This document shows positions 7,480-18,368 of a DNA stretch of 64,000 bases, piece after piece. Source of the stretch: Patagioenas fasciata. Lineage: Eukaryota; Chordata; Aves; Columbiformes; Columbidae. Each line of letters opens with the position of its first letter. Positions within the stretch are counted from its first letter, which is position 1. A model generated the notes under the pieces. The model searched no databases. It saw nothing but the letters and a program-made list of their open reading frames with translations, and was not told the DNA's origin. The stretch lies in the NCBI RefSeq assembly GCF_037038585.1, contig NC_092559.1:6293488-6357487 (forward strand), written 5' to 3'. The position numbers were made by a program, and so were the translations under genes.

Positions 7480-9985
7480 CTTTACAACCTGTAAAGTCAT
7501 AAAACTTCCCAACTCACAAGGTTATAAAGCAGGTATGTTCATTTTGACGTCGGGCGCAAGGGGGATCGTTCCACCGTTCATGCGCAACTTGTAACAATAT
7601 GAGGTGTGTTTAAATACAGTAAGGTGTTACGTATTCATAATGACCCCAGGAACGCCTCTACATATTCATAACCTTTCCCGCTTCTTCTTAAAATGAGTCC
7701 CAGGTGATCATTTCCATAGTCTGCTCCTTGACCCCTCCCTGTTGCACCTGCGCAGTGCCATCTGGTGGTCTTGAGGAGGGGTCTTTGGATGAAGGCTCCT
7801 TCAGCCTCGTCACAGTGACCTCTTTACCTTTGGCTCATTATGTTGAGTGGACTGGAACCCAAGCTGCCAAGTCGACTGAAATCAGACCGGTTCCCCCCTT
7901 TTGCTGTAAATCTTCGTTATCTCGTCTTCTCAAGTTTACATCTAGGTGCTGTAAAACCTCTTACCTTGGCATTCGACGAGGTTCTGTTTTTTCTTAACAT
8001 AATGGGTTAGTTAGTTAGTTAGTTCCCTCTGTCAGTTCCCCCCTTTTCGGGAAGGTTAGTAAATTCTTGTACTAACATGATGATTCCCTATTTAACCTTT
8101 TCTCGGACCACAAGTAAGAAGGCTGCTTCGACAGGAGAAGACTTATCTTTCTCCCTCAAAGAACAAACAAATTCTCATGTTGAACAAAACATTTGTGTTG
8201 CTCTTCTGGGGCAGCTGATGACCGGGTGGCTGGTGCCCCGGCAGCAATGGCATCTGTTGGGCTGCAGCGGGAGCTCGCGCTCTTTGGCGTGGTGACCCCG
8301 CTCACTGCAGTTCCTAGCGCTTTCCTTTTGGGTTTCTTCTTCCCAGTGCGATGGCCAGGTCCAGTTTGGTGTTATCTTTTAAAATCATTAGTTTATACCC
8401 CGTTCCTTTTGCTGCCATTTCAGGATCTATAGGCGTGCCTGAGATTTGCATGGCTTGGACTACTGAATGTATTAACCGAACAAAGCACGGGGTCATACGT
8501 GGCACAAACAGTAAACCCAGAAATGCACATACTATCATGAAGCCTATTTTCTTCCACCAGGCTCCCCCAAATAAGTTACCCCACCAATGGCTAGTAAGTA
8601 TAGAATTCCATTTCTGTACTGGTACATGTGCAACGCGTTTTATCTCCTCTGCTATTTTCATTATGGCTTCCCCATTGCCATCTCTTTCCAAACAACACTC
8701 CGAAGTATTCAGTTTCCCACAGACGCCCCCCTCTCTTCAGCTAAAAGACAATCTCACGCTCCCTGATTTTGGTACACTGCAGCTCTGGTCTGAGACAATT
8801 GTCTTGCTATGAGATTCGGTGCCTCAGCCGTCTGGTTGCTTATTATTTCAACCACTGCTTGCAACCGAATAATTTGGTTTAGCATATATATAGGGGTATG
8901 GGATCCCCAGTTTCCATCTTGGGCCCATGTGGCTGGATCATAGTATTCAGATATTCTTTGTGCAGGCCATTCACCATCTTTCCAAGTTTGCATTCCTCCT
9001 ATGGGGCATTTATTAAACTCCTCTCTGTTTCAAGTTTTGTCTTGCACTCCCCCTCCATCTGAATAGCCCCTCCTACCAGCTTGTGTAAAACAGATCCTCT
9101 GTTCTCCCCTAGGGCAGGAGGCAGAGCCTACCCCGAGTCCACCTAGGTTAGTTGCTACCCATAATTTCTGCCCTTGGATTTCACACTTCTCCAATTTTGT
9201 TCTATCATAACATCCAGAATTAATACGAGTGTGATAATTTAGAACATACTGGGTTAGTCTTCCTATTCTCACACGCTCGTAGCATTTGGTACAGGGATTA
9301 GCCAGGCTAAGTTGGGAAGAATAAGTCACCGCTCCTGGCAAGAGGATCAGGTCCAGGTTTCCACGCTCTCTGGCCGAGCAGGTTGCAGCCGGCAGCCGAG
9401 TTCGTCATCTTCTCGGCAGCGAGGGCCGTGTCCCCGCCTTTCCTGTTTTTGTCAGCGTGGCGATTATCGTTTCCCAACTCTTGGCCTTCACTTCCTAGGA
9501 ACAACAGGAGCAACACAGAATTTGATTTCTCTGTCTGCACTCTATTCTTTTCATCACTGGCGGACTCTCTAAATTCCCATTCACCCCTTCAGTAAATACC
9601 TCCCACCATTCTTGGCTATTTTTTTTCTATTCTTCCAGTGGCAACTAGAATCCTCAACCGAGCTCTGGTTTCCTGATCTTCTATTCTTAGACATTTCTTA
9701 CACAATCCTGTTGGTAAGTTCCCTTTGTGGATATGCTTATACCACAGTCCATTTACAACCCCGAGTCAACTTCAATTTCAGTTCGCCCGGTTCTTGAGAT
9801 ACTTTCAAGGTTCTTTCTTCCGTCAGGGGTCCTTTAGCTTGAGAGACGTGTGTCCATCTTTTCTCTGCCCTCCAAACAGCTGGTTCTGTAGTTAACAGAA
9901 CAAGAAAAAGGCCATGAGGAAAGAAAGGGAAAAGGGAAAAGGGGCGAGATCCTCGTGATCTCCCACTTTTATATGAAGTATTCAC
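7480..9985 (-). mobile_element. Gammaretrovirus-like ERV fossil: integrase tail, env, candidate 3' LTR
   Basis: Read on minus this holds, in order, a gammaretrovirus-type integrase C-terminus (about 9920-9737, motif VLLTTEPAV followed by W.H), an env surface-subunit remnant (9341-9030), a transmembrane-subunit remnant with a heptad-repeat-like leucine/isoleucine segment (8993-8754), and a membrane-anchor region (8691-8314). A polypurine tract (8048-8035) follows, then a candidate 3' LTR down to about 7480. A second polypurine-like tract lies near 7903-7891. The element is broken at several places and is clearly old. The upstream LTR-derived sequence joins integrase sequence directly, so most of gag-pol is absent. 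Confidence 0.75.
8003..8023. repeat. TTAG microsatellite
   Basis: A short run of the tetramer ttag (gttagttagttagttag) lies just inside the candidate 3' LTR of the minus-strand fossil. Confidence 0.8.
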
Positions 9986-10396
9986 GTGAACGGAATGTTA
10001 TTCACCGTTGGTCAGTCGCTCAGTCATCAGTTTTCTCATTGCCCCCCTCGCGAGATGTCCATCCGTGCTTATCAATAAGTTTGCATTCCCTTGCTAGGTT
10101 TAACCAAAACATGTGTTGGGTTCTCCAGGAAAATGCAGTTGACATGAAGGCTTTAGCTGACAGGCAAATTCACTAAAAGAGAAACTTGTTTTTAACAAAA
10201 CCAGGACATAAACGTAGCAATGGAATGAAAACTTATTGATAAGCACGGATGGACATCTCACGAGAGGGGCAACGAGAAACTGATGACCAACTGTGTATAA
10301 CATTCCATTCACGTGAATACTTCATATAAAAGCGGGAGATCACGAGGATCTCGTCCCTTTTCCTTCCCTTTTGCCTTTTTCCTTCCCTTCTGCTTA
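9925..10396. repeat. Large inverted repeat: two LTR pieces head to head
   Basis: The left arm (about 9925-10097) and right arm (about 10222-10396) are inverted copies of one LTR segment, roughly 90% alike by eye, around a loop of about 125 bp. Both carry the TATA-like catataaaag (plus on the right, minus on the left) and gatcacgaggatctcg just downstream, so the two promoters point outward. The left piece leads into the minus-strand integrase/env fossil; the right piece leads into plus-strand LTR sequence. Confidence 0.85.
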
Positions 10397-10640
10397 TGGC
10401 CGACATTAGGAGAGGACCGTGCTGGTCGTCCCTGCGAACTGAGGCCAGTGAGAGACTGAATCCAGCTCCGGTTGGCTACAGAGTCCAATCCAGGACTTTG
10501 GGTGCTGGCTCTGCAGTTGCTGAGACTTTCAAGATTGGTTTTGTATATTTTGTATTATTTTCTCTATTCTTATCAGTAGCATTAGTAAAACATCTTTAAC
10601 TTTTCCAACTCTCTTCTCTCTGTCCTTCTTTCCCTCTCAA
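10222..10640 (+). repeat. Solo-LTR-like segment of the same ERV family
   Basis: Plus-strand LTR sequence continues from the right arm of the palindrome, with TATA-like catataaaag near 10325 and a downstream R/U5-like stretch ending in CT-rich DNA near 10630. The exact 3' boundary and target-site duplication could not be fixed, and no internal retroviral sequence follows directly. Confidence 0.5.
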
Positions 10641-12525
10641 TCACCTGTGCTGAGTGGGAAGGGGGGAGAGGGAGGGGCAAAAGGGGGAAGTTGGGGGGAG
10701 AGGAGGTTGACAACACATCTGGCAGGGTTTGATTGTCACCCCGCAATCTTAACCCTCGACACCAGCCTATCTCCATTTCCCTGCCCACCTCTATGTCCAG
10801 GCCTCCTGGGCACTGGTGCCCTCTGCGAGGAAAAAGTGGGTGGCCCTGTGGCATCCCCGGGGATTTTGGGCCATGAAGGCACCCAAGAGTGGCCGTGAGC
10901 AGGCGAGCAGGTGCCACCTGCCAGCGATGCCCTGACCACTCAGGACAAGGAGCCTGGACCTTCCTGTGGTCTCAGGGGAGGCGCCCACCGCAGTGGCCCA
11001 GGAGGGAGGGGCCGCAGCTTTTGTTGGCTTTTGTTCACTTTTAAGAGAGGCCTTTGGAGGAGTCAGGTGGGAATCAGGAGCTCCCTGCCGCAGGTTCCCT
11101 GTACACTGCCTTTTAGGGAGTTTCATTTGCAGACAAATGATTAAACTCCACTGCTTCATCAGATGAAGTGAAAAGATCAAATGCAGAACTTCAGAACATC
11201 ACTTTGTGGAGCAGCAGTGTCTACATTCATGGCAATCTATCCAAGACAAACTTACACTCAGAGGTGCCCCAACAATATCACTCCTGTTACACAGTTCTAG
11301 CACAAATGCCCAAGTATTTAAGGACAAGAAAAGGAATCATTTAGCTGCACAGAACTGTCTTCCAAACATATGGAATCTATTGGTTTGGGTATTTCTTTGA
11401 AGCCCCAACTCACAAGTAAGAAACAGCACCAAGTTTAACAATAACGGTTTCTCAGTGGTTTTTGAGAACTTTTCCAAAAACCATTGGGCAAAAAAAAAGC
11501 ATTGAAAAACAAGAGCTGAGTGATACAATGTGAAAATGGCAAAAACCACACTCCAAACAATTGTTATTGCAAGAAACAGAAATCACACACAAGCTGTACA
11601 AACATACACGTTACCGGCTCTGGACAGACAGATGCAGACCACGGCAGCACGTTCAGCTGTGCAAACCTTGAACCCACACGATCTAAAACCAATCTGACAT
11701 TATCTGTACAACACAAAGTCAGACCGGAAATATTCTGGCGCATTCACAATGAAATACAATGTGTTGCTGGGCACAAACACCAATATTCACATCAGAACTG
11801 TGCAAACCATGGCATTACTCGCTTTGGATTTACAACACAGCCTATGTTTTACTGGAAAACACATTATGTTAATGTTTGGAAAGTTAATACAAGGCTACAT
11901 TGTTTAGAATTCAGTGTAGTGTGTAGGGAAAACAGTGAGAACGTGTGTTTTTCATGCTGCTTTTGACAGGCTGTGTCTCATCTCGGTGTACTAAATGTGG
12001 CTTTTCTTCCGTGTGCACACCGAGTACAGACCCCTGGTTTTGGGATAACAGTTGTATCACCCAGATGGACACCAATCAAAGCCTTGCCCAGCCCAGCTCG
12101 CTGGAGCAGCGGGGCGGGTGCCGATGGGGCTCCAGCCGCACTGCCCTGTTTGTCAGGAGCCCCAGCGGTGCCTCCACCCAGCTGAGCAGCGAGCGGCCCA
12201 AAGGCGCAAGGCTAAAATCGAGATATTGTCTTCAATGAATGTAATTGTGATCTGTTTGTATATTTGAGCTTGGCGTGCGGTTTGCGTGTCTGAGCTCAGC
12301 CTTTTACTTCGCATGTTTATATTTGGTACCAAAAGAATTTTGTTCGGGGAGATAATTACAAAATGAGAACCGGTTCCATTATTAAAGTGCCACCGCGCTC
12401 CCCGTTCAGATGCATCTGTACACATGAGAGTAAATGAGAGGGGGAAGTGATGTGAATGTGAAATTCTGGGTTAGCTGTGTTGCAGTCAGTGTTGTTCTGC
12501 GCACAGACTGATCTGGGTCTGAAAT
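10641..12525. other. No recognised gene
   Basis: A polypurine stretch (10650-10710) is followed by mixed-composition DNA and an A/C-rich, AT-richer part (11200-11960) resembling 3' UTR or old repeat. No long conserved frame, RNA gene or known repeat end was recognised. Confidence 0.4.
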
Positions 12526-13000
12526 TAGTGTAAGAAACTACAAAAGGGAGGAGCTGAGGGATGTAACTATTGCTCAGCTAATTGAAATTGCATATGAAGT
12601 TTATAGTCGCAGGAACTAAATGAAGGGAGAAAGAGATTTTAAATCAGACTCTGCCTTTAGGGTTTCCGATTCATAAAATACAACCTGGGGATAAAGTACT
12701 AATTAAAACCTGGAAAGAGGAAACTCTGACCCCACGATGGGAAGGACCTTTTCTTGCCTTATTAACTACAGAACCAGCCGTTCGGACTGCAGAGAAAGGG
12801 TGGACACACGGCTCTCGAGTTAAAGGACCACGGACGGGAGAAAGAACCTGTGGAGTAAGCCAAGGACCAGGGGAATTGAAATTGAAATTGAAATGGACAC
12901 GGGATTGGTGATGTAACCACTATCAGCATTGTTAATGTGAATGTCCAGTACAAAGAGTGAATCGCCCGTGCACCCAGTGCTGTTTTGCTTGTGCTCTAAC
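12526..13000 (+). mobile_element. Gammaretrovirus-like ERV fossil, internally deleted (gag end next to integrase end)
   Basis: A capsid C-terminus-like segment (about 12530-12620, reading LRDVTIAQLIEIAYEVYSR) is followed almost at once by an integrase C-terminus-like segment (12670-12910, with LTPRWEGPFLALLTTEPAV) and a short stretch resembling the start of env. The integrase tail closely matches the one in the minus-strand fossil at 9737-9920, so both belong to one family. Nearly all of pol is absent, and the copy is a dead fossil. Confidence 0.7.
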
Positions 13001-13599
13001 GAACACGTGTTCAAGGAATACAGTTAAGGAATTGGATTAAATGTTGTTTATCCATAGAAAAAGCGTAAGCTACGTATTTCAGTTCCTCATTTGCAAAAAT
13101 GCTGTAACTCTGTGCAGCACGACCCCTCATCTTTATCTCTCTATCTTTCTACCTCTTTCTGGCATTAACAACGCCCAGATAAAACCTCTCAGCACAGACA
13201 CTGAGAAATGCCCGCGGCCCATGCTCTGTCAGTTCCTTGGAGCTGCTGCTGTTCTGAGATCCCAGGAGGAGAAACTTCTCTTCAGCCGAGTTTAACACGG
13301 AACCTGTTCTCAGCAGCCGAGCCTTCTCCTCTGTGCAAGGGCAGCAAACCGCAGGTTTGGAACCCACAGCCCCTCAGTCCTGCTGCAGCCAGCGAGGAGG
13401 CGACGAACGAGCGCGGACACCGAGTCCGCCCGCGGGACGCGCCGGTCGCGCTTTGTGCTGCGGGGTCAGCGGTGCGGAGGGCGGGGAGGAGCTCATCTGA
13501 GAGCTGAGGCTGACCTGCAGTTCAGGGGGTTTTCCACTCTCTGAGCAACCATGACGGCACGGCTGCCAGAGACTTTGTTATTTTAATAACTGTTCAACT

Positions 13600-13960
13600 C
13601 ATTCACATTTCGTATAAAAATTTGGCGGGTCAGGCGAATAATCGGACAGCTCTGTCGGGGTCCTGCCGGCAGCGCCGCTCGGCTCGCCCCTCCCGGTGAC
13701 GCAATTTCCGGCTACAGGGCTGGGGCGAGCGGAGGCTGCTGAGCGGGTCTGGGGGGGCGAGCGGCGGGTCCGGGGGAGAGAGCGGCGGGTCCGGGGGGGC
13801 GAGCGGCGGGTCGGGATGGGGGCGGGAGAGGCGCCCGCGGTGGGGGCGCGCGCACAAGGATCCGTGTGCGAACGGGCCCTTGGAGACCCCGGTCCCGGGA
13901 ACCCCCGGAGCTGAGCCCACAGCTGCCGGTCTCTTGGTGCTTTGTGCAGGTGACAGCGCA
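13600..13960. promoter_or_regulatory. CpG island with E2F-, ETS- and CRE-like motifs
   Basis: CpG-rich DNA follows tataaaaatttggcggg (13613-13629, TATA-like plus an E2F-like tttggcggg). On minus, ccggaaattgcgtca (about 13697-13711) combines ETS- and CRE/C/EBP-like elements. A donor-like junction (tttgtgcag followed by gtgaca) lies near 13949. It looks like a promoter with a possible non-coding exon, but no gene is recognised nearby. Confidence 0.3.
13745..13815. repeat. GC-rich tandem repeat
   Basis: About four copies of a unit of about 20 bp (gagcggcgggtccgggggg) lie within the CpG island. Confidence 0.7.
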
Positions 13961-15892
13961 GAGGCCGCCATGAGAAACCCGGGTGTCCCCAGCACGTTCC
14001 TGTTGGAGCAGCGCGTGGCCTGTGCAGCTTCGTGTGGGCCAAGGGAGGCAGCTGTGTCCGTGTTGGCTCAGGTCGGTGCAGCTGCGCTTGGATTTAGAGC
14101 AGTGACCCTGGCTGGCTGGTTGAGCCTTGGGGGTTGTTTATTGCTGAGAATGGCAGGGGTCTGTTCAGCAGGTCTTGAATTGCTGTGCACTTTACCCTGC
14201 AAGAAGGGTTCGTTTTCAGTGTTATTCATTCAGCGTAGCTCTCTCCATTGTACGGATAAGTTTTCCCGCTCTCAAAGGTTCCCTCTCCATTTGGTGGTTG
14301 AATTTCTCAGCATCTCTTCTGCCGTTTGTTTTCCTTCTCCTGCAAAGTGGGGTGGGAAGGAGAAGGCAAAAGGCTCCGCTGCTTCCAGGCGGGGACTTGG
14401 TTGCTTGTATAACGTATGTCTGGTTCATCTCGAAGTAGACAGAGAAGAGTGGTGTTAGAAATCGATCAGCTGCCTCCTGTTGGAGGGACAAAGTGTGCTG
14501 GATTTGAAGGCGTTGGGCAGGACAGGAAGAGCTGCCTTCTTGGGTCAGTGATGGGCGTTGGCATGTATTGTCTGAGCTGGAGCTGATGGCTGTCACCACT
14601 TGAGCTCTAGAATTACTCTGAGACCCAGGAATCTCCAGTTCCTTGTGGAGCTTTTCCAGGCTGTGGAAGCCCCTTTCTGTCACAGATTGTAACGCAGCCC
14701 TTGGAGAAGGGGGCACTGCTTGAGGTTCCTCAGTTTGGGCATTGGGGAGGCGTCGTTCTTGGGCTCACACTGGGCGTGAGGAGACGTTTTCACGTGAGCT
14801 GAAGGCAGCTCTGGGTACCCAAAGCTGTTAACCGGTGTTAACAAACGCTGCTGCTGAGATTTGGGGGTGAAAGTGCCACAAATGTGATTTCCCAGGGAAA
14901 ACAGAGAGATTTGTCAGTGCCTGGTTGTTCCATGGCACATTGTAGTTAAGCACAGTGGTAATTTTGCATCGATTTTACACAGGATTACTGGCTCTAACAG
15001 ACTGGTTGCATCAAATAAATGTTGACTTGCTGCACTGGTGGCCTTGTGAACAGCAGATGGCTTCTGGAGGGGGTGACATCTCCTGTGAGCCCAGGAGTGC
15101 TGGGCCCATCATACAGGGAACGACCTCCCCTCCCCGAGCAGGGCAGAGGACCCAGGGGTCCGGGCTGCCTGTCTGTGCTCCTTCCCTGCCCCAACACCAA
15201 AATACATTCCTTGGGGGACAGATATGGGCCTGGACTAAGATGGTACATAAGATGTTTTTCCAATAATTGTTATTAAAAACACACTAAAGTCATGTGATGT
15301 TTATTTCAGTTACGTTCCCACTCGTTCACAGACCAGGCCCAAGGACATTCACACATGCCATGCACTTGGGGGCGGTTATCCGGCCCGAGATGCCATTCTC
15401 ACGAGTCTGGGCTATAACTTTTTACAGTTATGAGAAACGTACTTCAAAGTAATCTGTCCAAGGCCCTTTATATGTTATTATGTTAGTATTATGTCTTTGA
15501 CTGTCCAGATGGTCATGTTAGTATTGATCTTCCTTTATCATCCAGATGGCTGGAACCACACATCTTGCTTTTCCACATTTACTTTCCAAGAGGCTGCTGA
15601 ACTGTGGCAAGGTGTTGCTGTCTGTACGGAGAACATGGTTGTAAAAGTACATCATGGAAATGCTCACACAGCCCAGAGTCAGCCACTGAAGAATATCAAA
15701 GCAAACACAGGTATGTCCCTGAAGGGCTGCCAGCTCTGCAGGGGACAGAAATCGGGTCTTGGGAATCTGAGATCCCTCTTCTGCTCCAGTCAGTGAGCAC
15801 AGACTGGTGCTGGAAACCGCTCAACATCCAGGTCGCCCGGGCAGCAGCCACTGAGACTGGAGTTATAAACCCATTGATTCCCCCGCTGTCAC
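13961..15892. other. No recognised gene
   Basis: Mixed sequence with short chance frames on both strands. The block near 14960-15280 ends in ttattaaaaacacac, an ATTAAA-like polyadenylation context, and may be an old retroposed fragment. Nothing further could be supported. Confidence 0.35.
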
Positions 15893-16015
15893 ACTGCCCC
15901 ACAGTGCCCAGAGGATGCTGACCAGGGCCCCCAGGATGGGGATGTTTGGGCCAGGGGTGCAGTGAAGGGAACCCCGCGCCCCGCAAAAAGCCAGGGAGAG
16001 CTGCGAGGCGGGTGG
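15893..16015. repeat. Dispersed repeat block shared with 48955-49050
   Basis: The sequence ctgccccacagtgcccagag, followed by a gggcccccaggatggggat-like stretch and then agccagggagagctg, recurs near 48955-49050 in the OR cluster. No known family is recognised; it may be a low-copy interspersed or duplicated segment. Confidence 0.55.
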
Positions 16016-17530
16016 GGGAGAGGGCAGGGGAGGCCGTGCCCCTGGGGACACAGCTCCATCCCCCAGCTGCTCTGAGCCCCACTCCGGCAGGACTCCCCAG
16101 GCTGTCCCGAAGCAGAGCGGCACCCCAGCTGTCCAGCTGCTCCCCTGGGACCCCCCGGCCTCTGGGCTCCAGCCTGTGCCCAGGGCAGCCAGGGAGCCCC
16201 AGGCGTGCGGGTGCCCCAGGACCTGCTCCTCCCCGCTGCCCCAGCACTGCCCTTCTCTGTGGGCTCTGCCCGCTGCCAGGGCTGGGGGAGCCCAGGCTTC
16301 CAGGCTGCTTTAACTGCCCTGGATCCCCTGATCGGTCACTCTATGAGGCACCGATCTTGGTGAACGGGCTTCTTGTGCCGTGGGCCCCGGGCAAACAGAG
16401 CTTATCAGAGCCGCTGTGGGAGCAAACATCCCTCCTCGTGCCAGGGGAGCTCCGTCCTGCAATGAGCTCCGAGCGGCTGCCTGGGAACAAGCGCCCGCTT
16501 CATCACGTCCCTCTGGATGGCCACGTCCTGCTCAGGGACAGCGCTGGCCTGGGCCGAGGATGGGGGCATTGAAGGGACACTCGGTGGGGACAAGGGCCTT
16601 TGGTGAACTGTGGCCAAGTCCCAGGAAGGGACAGGGCTGGAGCCAGAGCCTTGTTGGGGACAGGGACACTGGGACCCACCATGTGGGATCAGCTCTACAG
16701 GGCGGGACCCAGGTTGTCTGGGAGGGCACAGTGACCCCGGACAGGGACAGGTGAGAGCCAGGGCAGGGGATGTTCCCTCTGCTCTGTTCTCAGCTGTGGC
16801 TGCAGACTGGACCAGTTGGGGGCTGGCGGTGCAAGGGAAATGGGGTGGGCTGGAGCTGGGCACTGACACCACCCCAGCACTTCCCCCAAGCCCAGCCCTC
16901 CTCTCCCAGAGCCCAGGATTCACCAGTGCTCCCCATTGGCAGCGCCACCAGTGACTGAGGATCCCAGTCACCAGCTGTCCACATTGCCCCAGCTGTCCTC
17001 CCACCTCCCAGAGTTCCCTAATCCTGGGGTCCCTGGTGCCCCAAGAAGAGGAGTGACTCCCAGCCCCTCATTTATTTAAGGGGCTGGAAAGGGCTCACAG
17101 ATAATTGTGCTTAGAGACCCCAGATTTGAGGCTGGTGTCATCTCTAGGGGGGGTTCCATAGGGAAAGACTGGCCTGGGAGTTGAGGGGCACTGGGAGATG
17201 GTGGTGCTGGGAGGTGAGAGGCACTGGGAGGTGGGGGGATCAGGCTTTTGGGGTTGTTGCAGGATGGTTTCGAGTTGGAGCAGTGGGTCATCACCATAGG
17301 GTGTCTGGCTGTCAGGGACACACTGCTGTCCCCCCTCACCACTGTGGATGCCTGGGCCCTTCCCCGTGCAGCTGCCCCATGCAGGAAGCGGCACTGATGC
17401 CAGGGAAGGCAGCTGGATCAGTGCTCAAGGCGGGAGTGACTCTGTGCCAAGGCTGGGTTGCCAGGGCGGGTGTCTCTGCCAAGCTTTGCCCTGGGGGCTG
17501 GAGGCGTGGGGAGGGGCAAGGAGTCGTCCT
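16016..17530. other. GC-rich DNA without a recognised gene
   Basis: Overlapping frames of 100-200 codons on both strands have no recognisable domain and look like composition effects. A kB-like ggggggttcc lies at about 17145-17154, upstream of the chemokine-like exon. Its use is unproven. Confidence 0.35.
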
Positions 17531-17537
17531 GGGAGGG

Positions 17538-17543
17538 ATAAAG
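17538..17543 (+). promoter_or_regulatory. TATA-like box of the chemokine-like exon
   Basis: gataaa within gggagggataaagg lies about 55 bp upstream of the ATG at 17596. That would put transcription start near 17570 and give a short 5' UTR, as in inflammatory chemokine genes. Confidence 0.35.
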
Positions 17544-17595
17544 GTGCCCTCACCTTTTCTGGCATCACCCAGGACTCGCTGCACCGCAGAGGAAG

Positions 17596-17664
17596 ATGAA
17601 GGTCGCAGTGCTCAGTGTGGCCCTGCTCTTCACCATCCTGCTGTGCACCCCAGAGGATGCGCAG
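17596..17664 (+). CDS. Orphan CC-chemokine-like signal-peptide exon
   Basis: The 23-codon segment begins MKVAVLSVALLF and continues with TILLCTPEDAQ, ending at a strong donor (cag followed by gtgagg, 17664/17665). It has the form of a first exon of a CCL3/4/5-type chemokine: short charged start, leucine-rich core, LCTP near cleavage. A TATA-like box lies upstream. No exon with the paired CC motif or the third chemokine exon appears downstream before a CR1 fossil (18115) and the opposed MROH gene. The phase-0 end also differs from the usual phase-1 boundary. It is either a truncated chemokine relic or another small secreted protein's first exon. Confidence 0.4.
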
Positions 17665-18114
17665 GTGAGGCTCCAGTGAGGGCCCCCACCGGTTTCTTGT
17701 CTTGGTGCCCCCACACCCCTCTTCTTTGGGCCTCCCCATTCCATCCTTTAAGACCCCTCAGGTATCTCCTCCTCAGGATCTCCTCTGTGTCCTATAGAGG
17801 GTCCCCAAATGCTCTCCCTTTGATGGATGCCAATGCCTTTCTTTCCATCTTTCCACTCCGTCCTTTGCCTTTCACCCTGTCCACTGCGGTAGTGCCCCCA
17901 GATCCCCCTCCTTGAACACCCCCTCCCAAACACTTTCCTGATCCCCGCGTTTTGTTCCTCTGCTGTCCTCTTCCTCCTGCCCCCACCAACCACCTCACCT
18001 GAATTCCCCGTGTCCCCTCCCCTTGAATTCTTTACCCCTCACTTGTATCCCATGCAGTCCTGTCCCTCCAACACCCCCAGCCCGGTCCCTTGGGTTCTGC
18101 GAGTTCACAACAGT

Positions 18115-18320
18115 GCCCTGCCTGTGTGTGACTCCAGGAACAAACCCCACTGGCCCAGTGAGATTCGTCTCAGCTGCCCTCATTGCAAGTGCTCCTGTCT
18201 GCTCTGTCACCCTTGCCCATGATGCCGGGCTGTGCTCTCAAAAGTGCCACAGCAATCAGAGAGGTTCTGGGGTCCTTGGGAAAGGCAGACATCCAACCCA
18301 GCTTCAAGAAGGGCTCTTTA
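18115..18320 (+). mobile_element. Degenerate CR1-related LINE fragment
   Basis: This is a diverged stretch related to the repeats at 42809-43400, 44440-45130 and 58450-59030. In those copies the upstream part of a CR1 reverse transcriptase can be read (for example KPIFKKGRKE, compare CR1 TPIYKKGRKE). It directly abuts the 3' end of the minus-strand MROH gene. Confidence 0.5.
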
Positions 18321-18322
18321 TT
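18317..18322 (-). terminator. Polyadenylation signal of the MROH-like gene
   Basis: AATAAA on the minus strand (plus tttatt) lies about 47 nt downstream of the TGA at 18371-18369, implying a very short 3' UTR. It sits at the junction with a CR1 fossil. Confidence 0.65.
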
Positions 18323-18368
18323 AAAATGCAGCCATTTTTCCGCAAGGAGAGCTGCTCCTCCACCTGGG

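Noticed and set aside
13880-14458. 192-codon plus frame after the second CpG island
   Set aside because: No domain and no conserved motif, and it crosses a likely splice-donor-like site. Probably chance.
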